Of a stretch of DNA of 64,000 bases, positions 34,871-45,375 are shown one piece after another; position 1 is the first letter of the stretch, and the number at the start of each line of letters is the position of its first letter. Source of the DNA: Nitrospirota bacterium (GTDB taxonomy: Bacteria; Nitrospirota; Leptospirillia; Leptospirillales; Leptospirillaceae); assembly GCA_027314645.1 (NCBI GenBank), contig DAHVAL010000001.1:45105-109104 (forward strand), given 5' to 3'. The notes below the pieces were generated by a model that saw only the letters and a program-made list of their open reading frames with translations, was not told the DNA's origin and did no database searches. The position numbers and the translations under genes are program-made.

Positions 34871-35347
34871 ATGATGAACTCGATCGCAATTGTTCTCAGA
34901 AGGCTCCTGCCGGGAGTCCTTCTATGTGTTGTCTTTCTTGCGGGATGCTCCCAAGCGCCCTCTAAGGACGGAACCCCCGGAAAGGTGGTCGGAACCGTCA
35001 GTCTCGATCCGCGCGTTCCTTTATGGATGACCCACGGGTCCCTGACCGTCGTCGCCCTGATGAAGGGGCCGACTTCTCCCGACTGGCTCCCCGTCGCCCA
35101 AGTGATCTTTATTCATCCAACCTTTCCCGTGCCTTTTGAAATTTCCCAGGCAGATGTCCGGCTTTCGGGGATCTCCTTTAAGGGCCCTGTCCGTCTTGTT
35201 GCCCGGCTTTCGCTCGAATCGGGGAGTTCTCTCGTGGCCAGCGGGGAGTATAGCGGAACGGATCCGATCGACGGAGCGGTCGGAGGGGCACCCGTCCGAA
35301 TCCTTATCAACAAGAAGCTTCCATCGGTTGCCGGATCAGGCCCTTAG
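34871..35347 (+). CDS. Lipoprotein with a CcmI/CycH C-terminal-like domain
   Basis: About 158 aa from ATG 34871 (GGAAAGGA upstream; ATG 34820 and 34853 are in-frame alternatives, the former overlapping rng). Signal with lipobox VVFLAGC. The mature domain GTVSLDPRVPLWMTHGSLTV, followed by FPVPFEISQADV and ARLSLESGSSLVASGEY, resembles the C-terminal domain of cytochrome c biogenesis CcmI/CycH (there: GTV.L.P.L......DTLFV..R). No TPR or heme-binding part is present. Function is unknown; the resemblance is by eye. Confidence 0.6.
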   Translation: MMNSIAIVLRRLLPGVLLCVVFLAGCSQAPSKDGTPGKVVGTVSLDPRVPLWMTHGSLTVVALMKGPTSPDWLPVAQVIFIHPTFPVPFEISQADVRLSGISFKGPVRLVARLSLESGSSLVASGEYSGTDPIDGAVGGAPVRILINKKLPSVAGSGP

Positions 35348-35349
35348 TC

Positions 35350-35751
35350 ATGCCAGCACGCCTTTTCTTCGACCGGTTGGTCCTGTTCGTCAGGATCGGG
35401 ACCGGACCTACGGAGCGATCCCGTCCCCAAAAGGTTCTTCTGTCAGGGGAGATCCAGCTCGGAGAAATGTCCTGGGGAAACGATTCCATCCTCAAGACCG
35501 TCGACTATGATCGGCTTATTCGGGAAATTGTCGCGTGCGGGGAAGCGACGGAATTTTGCCTGCTCGAACGACTGGTAGAAGAGGTCGTGGACCATCTGAT
35601 GGCCCTCTTTCCTGGCGTATCCGAGGTGACCCTTTCCGTTTGGAAAGATCCGGTTCCCCTTCCGTTGGAACTCGAACGGGTGGGGGTGACCGTGAAGGAG
35701 ACGCGGGACCGGTGGTCCCGTCGCAAGGAGCCCGGGCATTTCTCGGGTTGA
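35350..35751 (+). CDS. folB: Dihydroneopterin aldolase-like protein
   Basis: 133 aa, tunnelling-fold size expected for FolB (EC 4.1.2.25). Matches: LVLFVRIGTGPTERSRPQKV in place of the ..G..pwERe.pQ.. start, then SILKTVDYDRLIREI, TEFCLLERLVEEVVDHL and a C-terminal SVWKDPVPLP with the catalytic lysine. It would convert dihydroneopterin in folate synthesis. No other folate gene lies beside it and its ribosome site is weak. Confidence 0.8.
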   Translation: MPARLFFDRLVLFVRIGTGPTERSRPQKVLLSGEIQLGEMSWGNDSILKTVDYDRLIREIVACGEATEFCLLERLVEEVVDHLMALFPGVSEVTLSVWKDPVPLPLELERVGVTVKETRDRWSRRKEPGHFSG

Positions 35752-35777
35752 TTTGATTATTTTTAGGAAGGAATGGC

Positions 35778-36617
35778 ATGATATTTCATCCCAACGTCTT
35801 CGGGCTTCTTCTCCTGCAAACCACGGCCGGAGGGACATTCCTTTTGACGTTCCTCTACCGGTATCCGTCCGTGAACCGGTCTTTCTATCGACTCCACGGG
35901 CTCCTTTTCCTGCTGTTCTCTGGAGGGGCGCTTTTTGCCCTCGGTCCCTCGGGATTGAGGATCCACTCCTTCGAGCCGGGACATGTCGACCAGATGACCG
36001 TCTACTTGATGATTCTTGGGACAGGAGCCCTCCTGATTTACAATGTCCTCCTCAATTTCGTTCCGTGGGAGCGCTCCCGGCCGCTTACCCGTCCCGTATT
36101 GAACATCAGCTCCGTCCTTCTGCTTGGCGCCACTGGAACGGCGACCCTGTTCTTGAACACGTCCATGTCCCTGTCGATGGGAGGATCCCTGTTCATGGCG
36201 TCCATGTTTATTTCGGCCTTCCTGTTGGGGGCGGTCCTTCTCGCCATGAACTGGGGGCATTTTTATCTGACCAATCCCACTCTTCCCATCGAGCCGCTTG
36301 CCTTTCTCGTGCGAGGCCTCCTGGGATGCGCCGTGGCCACGGCGGTTTTATCCGGCATCATGAGTGTGATGAATTGGCAGTGGCATCCTGGGTTCGCCGA
36401 AGGGCTCCTTCTTGAATCCTTCCAGGGACTCTATCTCTGGGGTCGCCTTTTGATCGGGGTGATTGGAGGGCTGGTCATCTCCTATCTGGCCTATCGGACA
36501 GTCCGGATGCATTCGACCCAGGCCGCGACAGGCCTTCTCTATGTCGCGCTTCTGATGATCCTTTTTGGCGAGGCCTTTTCGCGCTTTCTTTTCCTGAATT
36601 TGGGAATTTTGATCTGA
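35778..36617 (+). CDS. Polytopic membrane protein of unknown function (8 TM)
   Basis: 279 aa with about eight hydrophobic segments and short loops. The end (YVALLMILFGEAFSRFLFLNLG) faintly recalls NrfD/DmsC-type quinol-interacting subunits, but no other motif of that family was recognised. Histidines occur at helix edges (HGLLF, NWGHFYL). It follows folB by 26 bp and precedes a ferredoxin and a radical SAM protein, which invites a redox role; this is inference only. Confidence 0.6.
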   Translation: MIFHPNVFGLLLLQTTAGGTFLLTFLYRYPSVNRSFYRLHGLLFLLFSGGALFALGPSGLRIHSFEPGHVDQMTVYLMILGTGALLIYNVLLNFVPWERSRPLTRPVLNISSVLLLGATGTATLFLNTSMSLSMGGSLFMASMFISAFLLGAVLLAMNWGHFYLTNPTLPIEPLAFLVRGLLGCAVATAVLSGIMSVMNWQWHPGFAEGLLLESFQGLYLWGRLLIGVIGGLVISYLAYRTVRMHSTQAATGLLYVALLMILFGEAFSRFLFLNLGILI

Positions 36618-36675
36618 GGAGGCGGAGATGGGAGGATGGAAAAACCAAAGGTTGTGGAGAGATTCTGGAAATCAG

Positions 36676-36705
36676 TTGATTTGTCTGACATGTTGCCGAT
36701 AGAAT
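36676..36705 (+). promoter_or_regulatory. Candidate promoter for the ferredoxin-radical SAM genes
   Basis: TTGATT at 36676-36681, 18-nt spacer, TAGAAT at 36700-36705, in a 236-bp gap free of genes. A short hairpin (CCGCA...TGCGG) lies further down in the leader, near 36792-36810. Confidence 0.4.
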
Positions 36706-36853
36706 AAGGGTCTTGTAGTAACTTCGGCCTCTATCGGTCAAAAAGGGGCTTTGAAAAGGGGTCCGGGATTCCGGGCCTTGAAACTAGAGAATGCCGCAGG
36801 CAGATTTGCGGTGAAATTTCGTGTAAGCCAAGGTAATGGTCAAGGAGGCCTGG

Positions 36854-37108
36854 ATGTCTATTATGATTGCCGATAATTGTATCTCCTGCGGAGCCTGTCT
36901 TCCGGAGTGTCCGAATGATGCGATCAGTGAAGGGGATCCCATTTACGTGATCGATCCGGAGCTTTGCACGGAGTGCGTTGGTTTCCATGATGAACCCCAG
37001 TGTGCCGCCGTTTGTCCAATCGATGAATGCTGCATACCGGACCCGAATTATGTCGAAACCCAAGAACAGCTTGTGGCGAAAAAAGATCGGATTCATCCCA
37101 ACGGATAA
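36854..37108 (+). CDS. YfhL-type 2[4Fe-4S] ferredoxin
   Basis: 84 aa from ATG 36854, preceded by AAGGAGG (the ATG at 36836 lies before this site). First cluster motif CISCGACLPECP, second CTECVGFHDEPQCAAVCP, with the extended loop between second and third cysteines typical of the Allochromatium/YfhL class of dicluster ferredoxins. A soluble low-potential electron carrier. It may supply electrons to the radical SAM protein encoded 55 bp downstream. Confidence 0.92.
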   Translation: MSIMIADNCISCGACLPECPNDAISEGDPIYVIDPELCTECVGFHDEPQCAAVCPIDECCIPDPNYVETQEQLVAKKDRIHPNG

Positions 37109-37163
37109 CGGGGCCCTCCCTGTCGTTCAAGGCAGGGAGGCTTCCCCTGAAAGGGGCAATATC

Positions 37164-39047
37164 ATGGCTAAGAAGTTCGTCCTTGTCGAGCCTAAGTCTA
37201 CCCATCTCCATGTCTATAGTTCGTTCACCATCCCGCGACTCGGCGTGATTCTCCTCGGCACCATGCTGAGAGACCGCGGATGGGACGTCAAGGTGTACAT
37301 CGAAGATGTCGCCCCCGTCGATATGAAGGAGGTGCTTTCCGCTGACATTGTTGGAATTTCTACGCTGACTTCGACTGCCCCTCAATCCTACCGTCTGGCC
37401 AAGGTGGTGCGGGATGCCGGCATCCCCGTGGTCATTGGCGGGACCCATGTGACCTTTCTTCCGGATGAGGCTCTGGATTTTTCCGACTATGTGGTCCGTG
37501 GAGAAGGAGAGGAGACCCTCTTCGAACTTCTCGACGCCATGGAAGGCCGGGGAGATATGGGGAAGATTCTTGGGCTCTCCTATTGGAATTCCGGACGAAA
37601 AATCCATAATCCGGATCGTCCCCTCAAGGAAGACCTTGACTCGAATCCGATTCCGGACTACGGGATCGTGCACGGATGGGACACCCAGAAGAGAGGCCTT
37701 GTTTCCATCGCCACCTCCCGGGGCTGTCCGTTTACATGCACCTTTTGCTCGGTTCCTGGAATGTATGGGCATGGATTCAGGATGCATTCGGTCGAGCGTG
37801 TCATTGAGGAGATCCGTGTCAACAATCCGAAATATGTCTTTTTTGCCGACGACCTTTTCACGGCGAACAGAAAGCGCACGAAGGATTTGTTGAAGAGGAT
37901 GATTGAGGAAGGTCTGACACCCGAATGGGGGGCTCAGATCCGCACTGAGACCGCCTTCGACCCGGAGTTGCTCGACCTGATGAAAGCCAGTAACTGCTTT
38001 AACGTTTTCATTGGGTTCGAATCGATCAACCCGCAAACATTGGACCTTTTCAACAAGCGGCAGACATACGAAAAGATCGTCAGGTGTGTCGAGGCCTTTA
38101 ATAAGCACGGGATCCGGATTCATGGGATGTTTGTGGTGGGAGCCGACACCGACGATAAGGAAACCATTTTCGAGACGGCGCGTCTCGCGCGGGAATGGAA
38201 CCTTCAGTCGATTCAGCTTATGATCCTGACCCCGCTCCCCGGATCGCCGGACTTTGATCATTTCTATGCCACGGGAGACCGTGAATTGCTTTACAGTGAC
38301 TGGAGCCTCTATGACGGGCACCATGCCGTGTATCGGCCCAAACACATGACCGCCTACGAACTGAACGAAGCGGCAATCGCGGCGATGGAGGATTTCTATT
38401 CCTGGAAAACAATCGGAAGAAGCGCGATGCGCAAAGATTATTATTCCACGCTGATCCAGTTTGGGGCAAAAAATCTTTTGAAGAACTGGCGGCGGGAAAA
38501 TCAGGGGTTCCTTGATGAACTTCGTTCGACGGTCTTTGAAAAAGCGGAGGAGGGAAATAACACCCACTCCAGAAATCCACGCTTGAACCGTGTGGGCGTT
38601 CCGAAGTTCATTCTCGATTCGGAATTAGGTTCCGGTCTTGTCGAATTCTTTGCAAGACTAGGCAGTTCAGTGGTTCCTTATTCAGAATCCTCGGCGGAAG
38701 GCTCCTTTGATCCGACCGCTCTATCCCGGATTCGTGAAAAGGTCGACTGTGTCGTATTGCCAGTGATGGAACGGGCACGTCAGGGAGAAGAGGAATTCTT
38801 CGCCAAAATCCAGAGCTTGAAGCAATGGCTGTCTCAGCACAAGCAGGCAGCCCCGACCGCTGTCTCCCTCTTTCTGGACAAACAGGACGGCTCGCTCTAT
38901 TCCTCGCTGGCTCAATTGGGAGCTTTTTTCACCCAGGATTTGGACAGGGTTCATCGCGCGTATAAAGAGACGATCGCCAGGGTCAGGACCAATGCTCCCT
39001 CCCAAGCGGAGGAGATCAAGCCTGTCATGGTGCAGATGACCTCCTAG
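37164..39047 (+). CDS. B12-binding-domain radical SAM protein
   Basis: 627 aa from ATG 37164 (GAAAGGGG upstream; the longer frame overlaps the ferredoxin gene). N-terminal Rossmann-like B12-binding-type domain (about 1-150: ILLGTMLRDRGWDVKVYIED, VVIGGTHVTFLPDEAL) without an obvious cobalamin-ligand DxHxxG motif. The radical SAM barrel follows with SRGCPFTCTFCSVPG, whose CxxxCxxC binds the [4Fe-4S] cluster. A C-terminal region of about 115 residues (after the SRNPRLNRVG segment) is not part of the known core. The substrate is unknown; related proteins act in methylation, cyclisation or tetrapyrrole and hopanoid chemistry. Confidence 0.88.
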   Translation: MAKKFVLVEPKSTHLHVYSSFTIPRLGVILLGTMLRDRGWDVKVYIEDVAPVDMKEVLSADIVGISTLTSTAPQSYRLAKVVRDAGIPVVIGGTHVTFLPDEALDFSDYVVRGEGEETLFELLDAMEGRGDMGKILGLSYWNSGRKIHNPDRPLKEDLDSNPIPDYGIVHGWDTQKRGLVSIATSRGCPFTCTFCSVPGMYGHGFRMHSVERVIEEIRVNNPKYVFFADDLFTANRKRTKDLLKRMIEEGLTPEWGAQIRTETAFDPELLDLMKASNCFNVFIGFESINPQTLDLFNKRQTYEKIVRCVEAFNKHGIRIHGMFVVGADTDDKETIFETARLAREWNLQSIQLMILTPLPGSPDFDHFYATGDRELLYSDWSLYDGHHAVYRPKHMTAYELNEAAIAAMEDFYSWKTIGRSAMRKDYYSTLIQFGAKNLLKNWRRENQGFLDELRSTVFEKAEEGNNTHSRNPRLNRVGVPKFILDSELGSGLVEFFARLGSSVVPYSESSAEGSFDPTALSRIREKVDCVVLPVMERARQGEEEFFAKIQSLKQWLSQHKQAAPTAVSLFLDKQDGSLYSSLAQLGAFFTQDLDRVHRAYKETIARVRTNAPSQAEEIKPVMVQMTS

Positions 39048-39082
39048 TCCATTGCCCTGCATTTGGAGGAGATTTTCAGTCA

Positions 39083-39529
39083 ATGGAAAAGGTGACACGC
39101 ATTGCAACAGCGGAAGAACTCTCCCAGAAGAAGTGGTACGTCGTCGATGCCAAAGGCCAGACCGTTGGTAAGGTGTCGACTGCTGTGGCCCTTCTGCTGA
39201 GAGGAAAGAACAAGGTTTTTTTTACTCCCCACCAGGATGCCGGTGATTTTGTCATCGTGATCAACGCGGCAAAGGTCGCCTTCACCGGGAAAAAATGGAC
39301 CCAGAAAATGTATTACAGGCACAGCGGGTATCCTGGAGGGTTCAAGTCCGCCACGGCAAAGGAGGTTCGGAGCCGGAAGCCTGAACATCTCGTCGTTCAT
39401 GCTGTCAAAGGGATGCTGCCCAAGAACAAACTGTCGAATCAGTTTTTGAGCCGACTCAAGGTTTATGCCCAAGAGGTGCATCCCCACCAGGCCCAGAATC
39501 CCGAAGTGTTTGCCATAGGAGGACGTTAA
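39083..39529 (+). CDS. rplM: 50S ribosomal protein L13
   Basis: 148 aa. Family features: [17 protein letters not shown] near the start, [29 protein letters not shown] and [15 protein letters not shown] 39083 has GGAGGAG upstream. Its stop TAA overlaps the rpsI ATG by one base. The standard rplM-rpsI pair. Confidence 0.97.
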   Translation: MEKVTRIATAEELSQKKWYVVDAKGQTVGKVSTAVALLLRGKNKVFFTPHQDAGDFVIVINAAKVAFTGKKWTQKMYYRHSGYPGGFKSATAKEVRSRKPEHLVVHAVKGMLPKNKLSNQFLSRLKVYAQEVHPHQAQNPEVFAIGGR

Positions 39530-39936
39530 TGGAACGAGAACCGAACGATGAAGGTCGGGGTTCTGCCACAGGTAAAAGAAAAACGGCCATTGCCCGTGTC
39601 CGGGTTCAAAGCGGAACGGGTCTGATTCAGGTGAATGACCGCCCTCTCGAAGAATATTTTCCCCGCACGCTTTGGACAACCCAGGTGAAGGCCCCCATCG
39701 AACTGACCAACATGGGAGGGAAACTCGACATCTTTGCCAAGGTCTCCGGAGGCGGGCTCACCGGACAGGCCGAAGCCATCCGTCACGGAATATCCCGGGC
39801 CCTTCTGGAAATCAATCCGGAGTTCCGGGAATCCCTGAAGAAAGAAGGTTTCTTGACACGAGACGCCCGGGTCAAGGAGCGGAAAAAATTCGGACAGAAA
39901 GGCGCCAGAAAGCGCTTCCAGTTTTCGAAACGCTAA
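39529..39936 (+). CDS. rpsI: 30S ribosomal protein S9
   Basis: 135 aa. It has [19 protein letters not shown], the central [20 protein letters not shown] and the basic tail [15 protein letters not shown] that reaches the ribosomal P-site tRNA. The start overlaps the rplM stop (TAATG). A strong terminator follows. Confidence 0.97.
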   Translation: MEREPNDEGRGSATGKRKTAIARVRVQSGTGLIQVNDRPLEEYFPRTLWTTQVKAPIELTNMGGKLDIFAKVSGGGLTGQAEAIRHGISRALLEINPEFRESLKKEGFLTRDARVKERKKFGQKGARKRFQFSKR

Positions 39937-39962
39937 TTTTTGGAGCGTCGTTCCGATATCTA

Positions 39963-39989
39963 AGGGGAGACCTCGGTCTCCCCTTTTTT
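39963..39989 (+). terminator. Rho-independent terminator after rplM-rpsI
   Basis: GGGGAGAC (39964-39971) pairs with GTCTCCCC (39976-39983) around a 4-nt loop, followed at once by six T. It is the clearest intrinsic terminator in the window and separates the ribosomal pair from argC. Confidence 0.9.
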
Positions 39990-40012
39990 CGTCCTGAGAT
40001 TGGAGCGAAAGG

Positions 40013-41050
40013 GTGACACTGCAGTCCGGAAAGATCATACGCGCCGGAATAGTCGGGGCCTCAGGATATGGCGGGGGCGAGCTGATCCGTCTCCTCGGGG
40101 GGCATCCCCATGTCCAAGTCGCACGTCTGGCGGGGGAATCCAAATCGGGCTCGCGAATCGTGGATCTCTTTCCACACCTCAACAGTCCGGGGGTTTTGGA
40201 AAAGGTCTCAGACAAAGAGGTGTGGACCGATGTCGAGATCGTCTTCTTCGCCCTGCCGGCCGGACAGAGTTTCCATCTGGTGCGCCGTTACATCGACCAG
40301 GGAACGGTTGTGATCGATTTGGGCCCGGACTATCGTCTTGGAGATCCGTCGCTCTATCAGAAGATCTACGGCATCGAACACGGGGCGCCGGAACTTTTGC
40401 CTCAGGCGGTTTACGGTCTTCCCGAATGGAACGGTCCCCGTCTTGAAAAGACGCAACTCGTGGCTTGCCCTGGATGTTTCCCGACGGGGGCGCTCCTTGG
40501 AATCCTTCCCTTTCTTCGCGCACACCTTGTCCATCGAACGTCGATCGTCGTGGATGGAAAATCCGGCATCACCGGAGCGGGAAGAGGCCTCACATTGGAG
40601 ACGCACTTCCCCGAAATTGCGGAAGGAACTCAAGCCTACAAGGTGCTCGACCACCGGCATGTTCCCGAAATGGAGCAGGCCATGGGGGAGCATGGGGGAG
40701 GGAGGGTGGCCTTCGTTCCTCACCTTGTCCCCTACAACAGGGGGATCCTGTCCACGATTTACATGACATTGACCGCCCAAGCCACGCAGGAATCGATCGA
40801 CCGGATCGTTGACGAGGCCTACAAAGACAGCCCTTTTATCCGGAGGGTTCCCTCCCCTCCCAATACCATGAGTGTGAGAGGCACCAACAATGTTCTGGTG
40901 TACTCCAGGGTCAGGGAGGATCGGCTTGTCGTCCTCACGGCCATCGACAATCTGGTTCGGGGGGCGTCCGGGCAGGCGATCCAGGCGATGAACCGGATTT
41001 TCGGATTCGGGGAGACGGAAGGATTGGGGTACGGCGCCCTCTTTCCCTAG
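40013..41050 (+). CDS. argC: N-acetyl-gamma-glutamyl-phosphate reductase
   Basis: 345 aa from GTG 40013 (TGGAG upstream). NADP-binding AGIVGASGYGGGELIRLL and catalytic cysteine in VACPGCFPTGA; later VDGKSGITGAGRG and HRHVPEMEQA. It catalyses the third step of arginine synthesis (EC 1.2.1.38). argJ follows 34 bp downstream. Confidence 0.96.
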   Translation: MTLQSGKIIRAGIVGASGYGGGELIRLLGGHPHVQVARLAGESKSGSRIVDLFPHLNSPGVLEKVSDKEVWTDVEIVFFALPAGQSFHLVRRYIDQGTVVIDLGPDYRLGDPSLYQKIYGIEHGAPELLPQAVYGLPEWNGPRLEKTQLVACPGCFPTGALLGILPFLRAHLVHRTSIVVDGKSGITGAGRGLTLETHFPEIAEGTQAYKVLDHRHVPEMEQAMGEHGGGRVAFVPHLVPYNRGILSTIYMTLTAQATQESIDRIVDEAYKDSPFIRRVPSPPNTMSVRGTNNVLVYSRVREDRLVVLTAIDNLVRGASGQAIQAMNRIFGFGETEGLGYGALFP

Positions 41051-41084
41051 GCGTCTGGAATGACCATTTACCGGAATTGAGCCG

Positions 41085-42302
41085 ATGACGAGGAAAAAAT
41101 CGGAAGGGGGAATCACGTTCCCGCAAGGGTTCTCCGCGAATGGACTTTTTTCGGGGGTCAAAAAAAACGGGAAGCCGGACTTGGCGTTGATTTTGTCCGG
41201 AACGGAGTGCGTGGCTGCCGGTATTTTCACCACCAACCAGATTAAGGCCCCGGCGGTCAAGATCTCCCAGCGCCGTGTTCGGAGCGCTGGTATCCGGGCC
41301 ATCATTATCAATAGCGGCAATGCGAATGCCTGCAATGGGGAGCAGGGAGAAAAGGATGCTCTTCTCATCGGAGAAAAGGTGTCGCACCATTTGGGGTGCG
41401 ACCCCCGAAGGATCCTTCTTGCCTCGACCGGAGTCATCGGGCGTCCGCTGAACATGGAAGCGATTCTGGCCTCCATTCCAAAGCTGGTGGACGAGGCGAG
41501 TCCCTTGCGCCATGGCGCTTGCGCCCAGGCGATCATGACCACGGATACGCGGTCCAAATCCGCCCAGGCCGAAGGAATGGTCGGAGGGAAGCTTGTTCGA
41601 GTGGGTGGAATCGCCAAGGGGGTCGGAATGATTCATCCTCAGATGGCGACCCTTCTTGTCTTTCTCACCACCGACGCCCGGGTGGATCGTGAAGGGCTGA
41701 GGAATGCACTGCTTCAGGCCTCGGACCGGACATTCAACGCCATGTCTGTGGATGGAGACACGAGTACCAACGACACCGCCATCATCTTGGCCAGCGGCCT
41801 GGCGGGAAATTCCCTTGTTACGAAAAATTCGCCCGATTTTCCAGAATTCTCCTCTTTGGTGCAATCAGTGTGCGGCTCCCTGAGGGATCAGCTGATCCGG
41901 GACGCGGAAGGGGTGACCAAGGTGATCCGGATCAAGATTTCGGGCGCCAGATCACGCGGAGAGGCCCGAAAAGTGGCCCAGTCAATCGCCCGATCCATGC
42001 TGGTCAAGGCGGCGTTTTTCGGAGAGGATGTGAATTGGGGCCGGATCATGGTCGCCATCGGAAATTCCGGGGTCAGGGTCTTCGAGGATCGGATCGATAT
42101 CTTCATGGGAGAAGTCGGGCTTGTGCACAAGGGAACCGGATTGGGAATGCTTCAGGAAGAAAAAGCGCTCGAGGTGATGAAAGGGAAGGAGATCACCCTC
42201 CGCGTGATGTTGGGGGTAGGATCGATGGAAGCAGAGTACTGGACCACCGATCTCTCCGTCGGATATGTTCGGATCAACGCGGGATACAAGGGCCGAACCT
42301 GA
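41085..42302 (+). CDS. argJ: Bifunctional ornithine acetyltransferase/N-acetylglutamate synthase
   Basis: 405 aa. Motifs: INSGNANACNGEQG, STGVIGRPLNM, GIAKGVGMIHPQMATLL with the Thr that is the self-cleavage site and nucleophile (MAT/LL), and SVDGDTSTNDTAI. It recycles the acetyl group between N-acetylornithine and glutamate (EC 2.3.1.35, and possibly 2.3.1.1). It lies next to argC. Confidence 0.96.
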   Translation: MTRKKSEGGITFPQGFSANGLFSGVKKNGKPDLALILSGTECVAAGIFTTNQIKAPAVKISQRRVRSAGIRAIIINSGNANACNGEQGEKDALLIGEKVSHHLGCDPRRILLASTGVIGRPLNMEAILASIPKLVDEASPLRHGACAQAIMTTDTRSKSAQAEGMVGGKLVRVGGIAKGVGMIHPQMATLLVFLTTDARVDREGLRNALLQASDRTFNAMSVDGDTSTNDTAIILASGLAGNSLVTKNSPDFPEFSSLVQSVCGSLRDQLIRDAEGVTKVIRIKISGARSRGEARKVAQSIARSMLVKAAFFGEDVNWGRIMVAIGNSGVRVFEDRIDIFMGEVGLVHKGTGLGMLQEEKALEVMKGKEITLRVMLGVGSMEAEYWTTDLSVGYVRINAGYKGRT

Positions 42303-42307
42303 TCGGA

Positions 42308-42336
42308 TTGAGTAAATTTTTTATATATGGTATAAA
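42308..42336 (+). promoter_or_regulatory. Strong candidate promoter of rpsB-tsf-pyrH-frr
   Basis: TTGAGT at 42308-42313, exactly 17 nt, TATAAA at 42331-42336, within a conspicuously AT-rich 40-bp patch in otherwise GC-rich DNA. Transcription would start near 42343. Confidence 0.7.
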
Positions 42337-42342
42337 TAAACG

Positions 42343-42592
42343 TTTTTTTCGGAGAGTGATCGGCGACATCCTCTCCATGCCGATCGCCCTTTCTTTTGGG
42401 AGTGCCCCCGGTCACCTGCCAAAGGATCGGTCCGAATGGGGGGCGACAGGCGAGTCAAATTCCAACTATTGCCACAGCAAACCGCGGAGCGGCTCCGTCA
42501 TCCCATGGGTCCGCCCAGAATGAATGGTCGCCAGTCTGGTGCGGCGGGAAGGGTTTGCGAGGATAAAACCCACCAAAAGGGAGACAATCATT
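42343..42592 (+). promoter_or_regulatory. Long structured 5' leader of rpsB
   Basis: About 250 nt from the predicted start to the rpsB ATG, without a gene. It opens with a hairpin GATCGGC (42358-42364) / GCCGATC (42379-42385), and further C-rich/G-rich and CGGAGC/GCTCCG complementarities follow. S2 leaders are autoregulatory in other bacteria; whether this one is, is inference. Confidence 0.45.
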
Positions 42593-43363
42593 ATGGCTTC
42601 AGTAACAATCAAGGATCTTCTCGACGCGGGCGTCCATTTTGGACACCAAACCAAGCGATGGAATCCCAAGATGAAGCGGTTCATCTATGGGGAGAGAAAT
42701 GGAATCTATATCATCGATTTGCAGCAGACCACCCGTAGGTATCGGCAGGCCGTCCGTTTCGTCAAGAATGTCGTGGCCGACGGGAAGCCGGTCCTCTTTA
42801 TTGCCACCAAGAAGCAGGCTCAGGCAATCATCCAGGAAGAGGCAGAACGGTGCGGAATGTACTACGTGACGCAGCGTTGGCTCGGCGGGATGTTGACGAA
42901 CCACCAGACCATCCGGAAGTCGGTCGATCGACTCAAGAAGATCGAGGCGATGAAGGAAGCCGAACAGTGGAGTCGCCTCCCGAAAAAAGAAGTCGCCCAG
43001 ATTGAAAAGGAAGAGGGCAAGCTTAGGGCGACTCTTTCCGGAATCCGCGGGATGACGCAACTTCCGGGGGCCATTTTTGTGGTGGATCCGAAAAAGGAGC
43101 ATATCGCAATCCATGAAGCCAATCGCCTGGGAATCCCGGTCGTGGCCATGGTCGATACCAACTGCGATCCGGATCTGATCGACTATCCCATTCCTGCGAA
43201 CGACGATGCCATCCGCTCCATCCGTTTAATGGCGGAAGGAATCGCCGATGCTGTGATCGATGGGGGGCTCTCCCGCCGTTCTCCGGGAAAACCCCCTGAA
43301 GCCTCCGCCGTCAACGCTGAGTTGGCGGAAGCGTTTTCGAAGGGCGAGCCAGAAGAAAAATAG
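42593..43363 (+). CDS. rpsB: 30S ribosomal protein S2
   Basis: 256 aa from ATG 42593 (AAAGGGAG upstream; the frame extends to 42524 without family likeness). Signatures: [36 protein letters not shown] and [19 protein letters not shown]. First gene of the rpsB-tsf-pyrH-frr cluster. Confidence 0.97.
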   Translation: MASVTIKDLLDAGVHFGHQTKRWNPKMKRFIYGERNGIYIIDLQQTTRRYRQAVRFVKNVVADGKPVLFIATKKQAQAIIQEEAERCGMYYVTQRWLGGMLTNHQTIRKSVDRLKKIEAMKEAEQWSRLPKKEVAQIEKEEGKLRATLSGIRGMTQLPGAIFVVDPKKEHIAIHEANRLGIPVVAMVDTNCDPDLIDYPIPANDDAIRSIRLMAEGIADAVIDGGLSRRSPGKPPEASAVNAELAEAFSKGEPEEK

Positions 43364-43479
43364 AGCGAGACCTCAGGGGGAAGGTGATTGATCCCCCTGT
43401 TCTGGATTGCCAGACAAACGCGGAAGCGTCCTCGATGCAGTTGAGGGCCTTTAAAGGATTAACGGAGGAATGGATCGAT

Positions 43480-44783
<1,304 letters not shown>

Positions 44784-44816
44784 GCAGCCCCGACCTCGTG
44801 AAACGGGAGGAATAAA

Positions 44817-45371
44817 ATGGATGCGGAACTGAAGCCCTTTTCAGAAAAGATGGACCTTGCGGTGGACCATTTCCGGAAAGAAATCCAGACTCTCAGGACC
44901 GGTCGTCCTTCACTGACGCTGATTGAGCATGTCCGTGTGGATTATTACGGCAATCAAGTTTCTCTCGACAAGGTGGCGGCCCTCAATATCGTGGATAACC
45001 GCATGATCACGATCACTCCATGGGAGCCTAAGATCATCCCAGACATCGAGAAGGCGATCATGGCCGCCAATCTTGGGTTGACCCCGCAGAATGACGGAAA
45101 AGCCGTTCGGATCGTCGTGCCTCCCATGACCGAGGAACGCCGGAAAGAAATGGTCAAGCTTCTGAAAAAATTGGCTGAGGAGTCCAGGGTCACCCTTCGA
45201 AACATCCGTCGGGAGGCCAACGATGATCTCAAGAAGAAGCAAAAAGAGGGGCTGATTCAGGAAGACCGGATGAAACGACTTCAGGACGAAGTTCAGAAGT
45301 TGGTTGATGGGGCCTCCGGGAAGGTTGACGAACATGCTCGGAAGAAAGAGCAGGAGATTCTGACGACCTGA
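44817..45371 (+). CDS. frr: Ribosome recycling factor
   Basis: 184 aa, three-helix bundle plus beta domain: FRKEIQTLRTGRPSLTLIEH, VDYYGNQVSLDKVA, ITPWEPKIIPDIEKAI and VRIVVPPMTEERRKEMV. It splits the post-termination ribosome with EF-G. ATG 44817 follows GGGAGGAAT. Four bp separate it from alr. Confidence 0.97.
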   Translation: MDAELKPFSEKMDLAVDHFRKEIQTLRTGRPSLTLIEHVRVDYYGNQVSLDKVAALNIVDNRMITITPWEPKIIPDIEKAIMAANLGLTPQNDGKAVRIVVPPMTEERRKEMVKLLKKLAEESRVTLRNIRREANDDLKKKQKEGLIQEDRMKRLQDEVQKLVDGASGKVDEHARKKEQEILTT

Positions 45372-45375
45372 CCCC

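Noticed and set aside
36924..38567. 547-codon open frame on the minus strand
   Set aside because: Antisense to the ferredoxin and radical SAM genes, which carry clear cluster motifs.
40208..41617. 469-codon minus-strand frame opposite argC/argJ
   Set aside because: Antisense shadow; argC and argJ are certain and no motif is seen in the shadow.
42436..42500. Possible tRNA-like stretch in the rpsB leader
   Set aside because: A GAGTCAAATTCC resembles a T-loop, but no acceptor stem or CCA-side pairing could be drawn.
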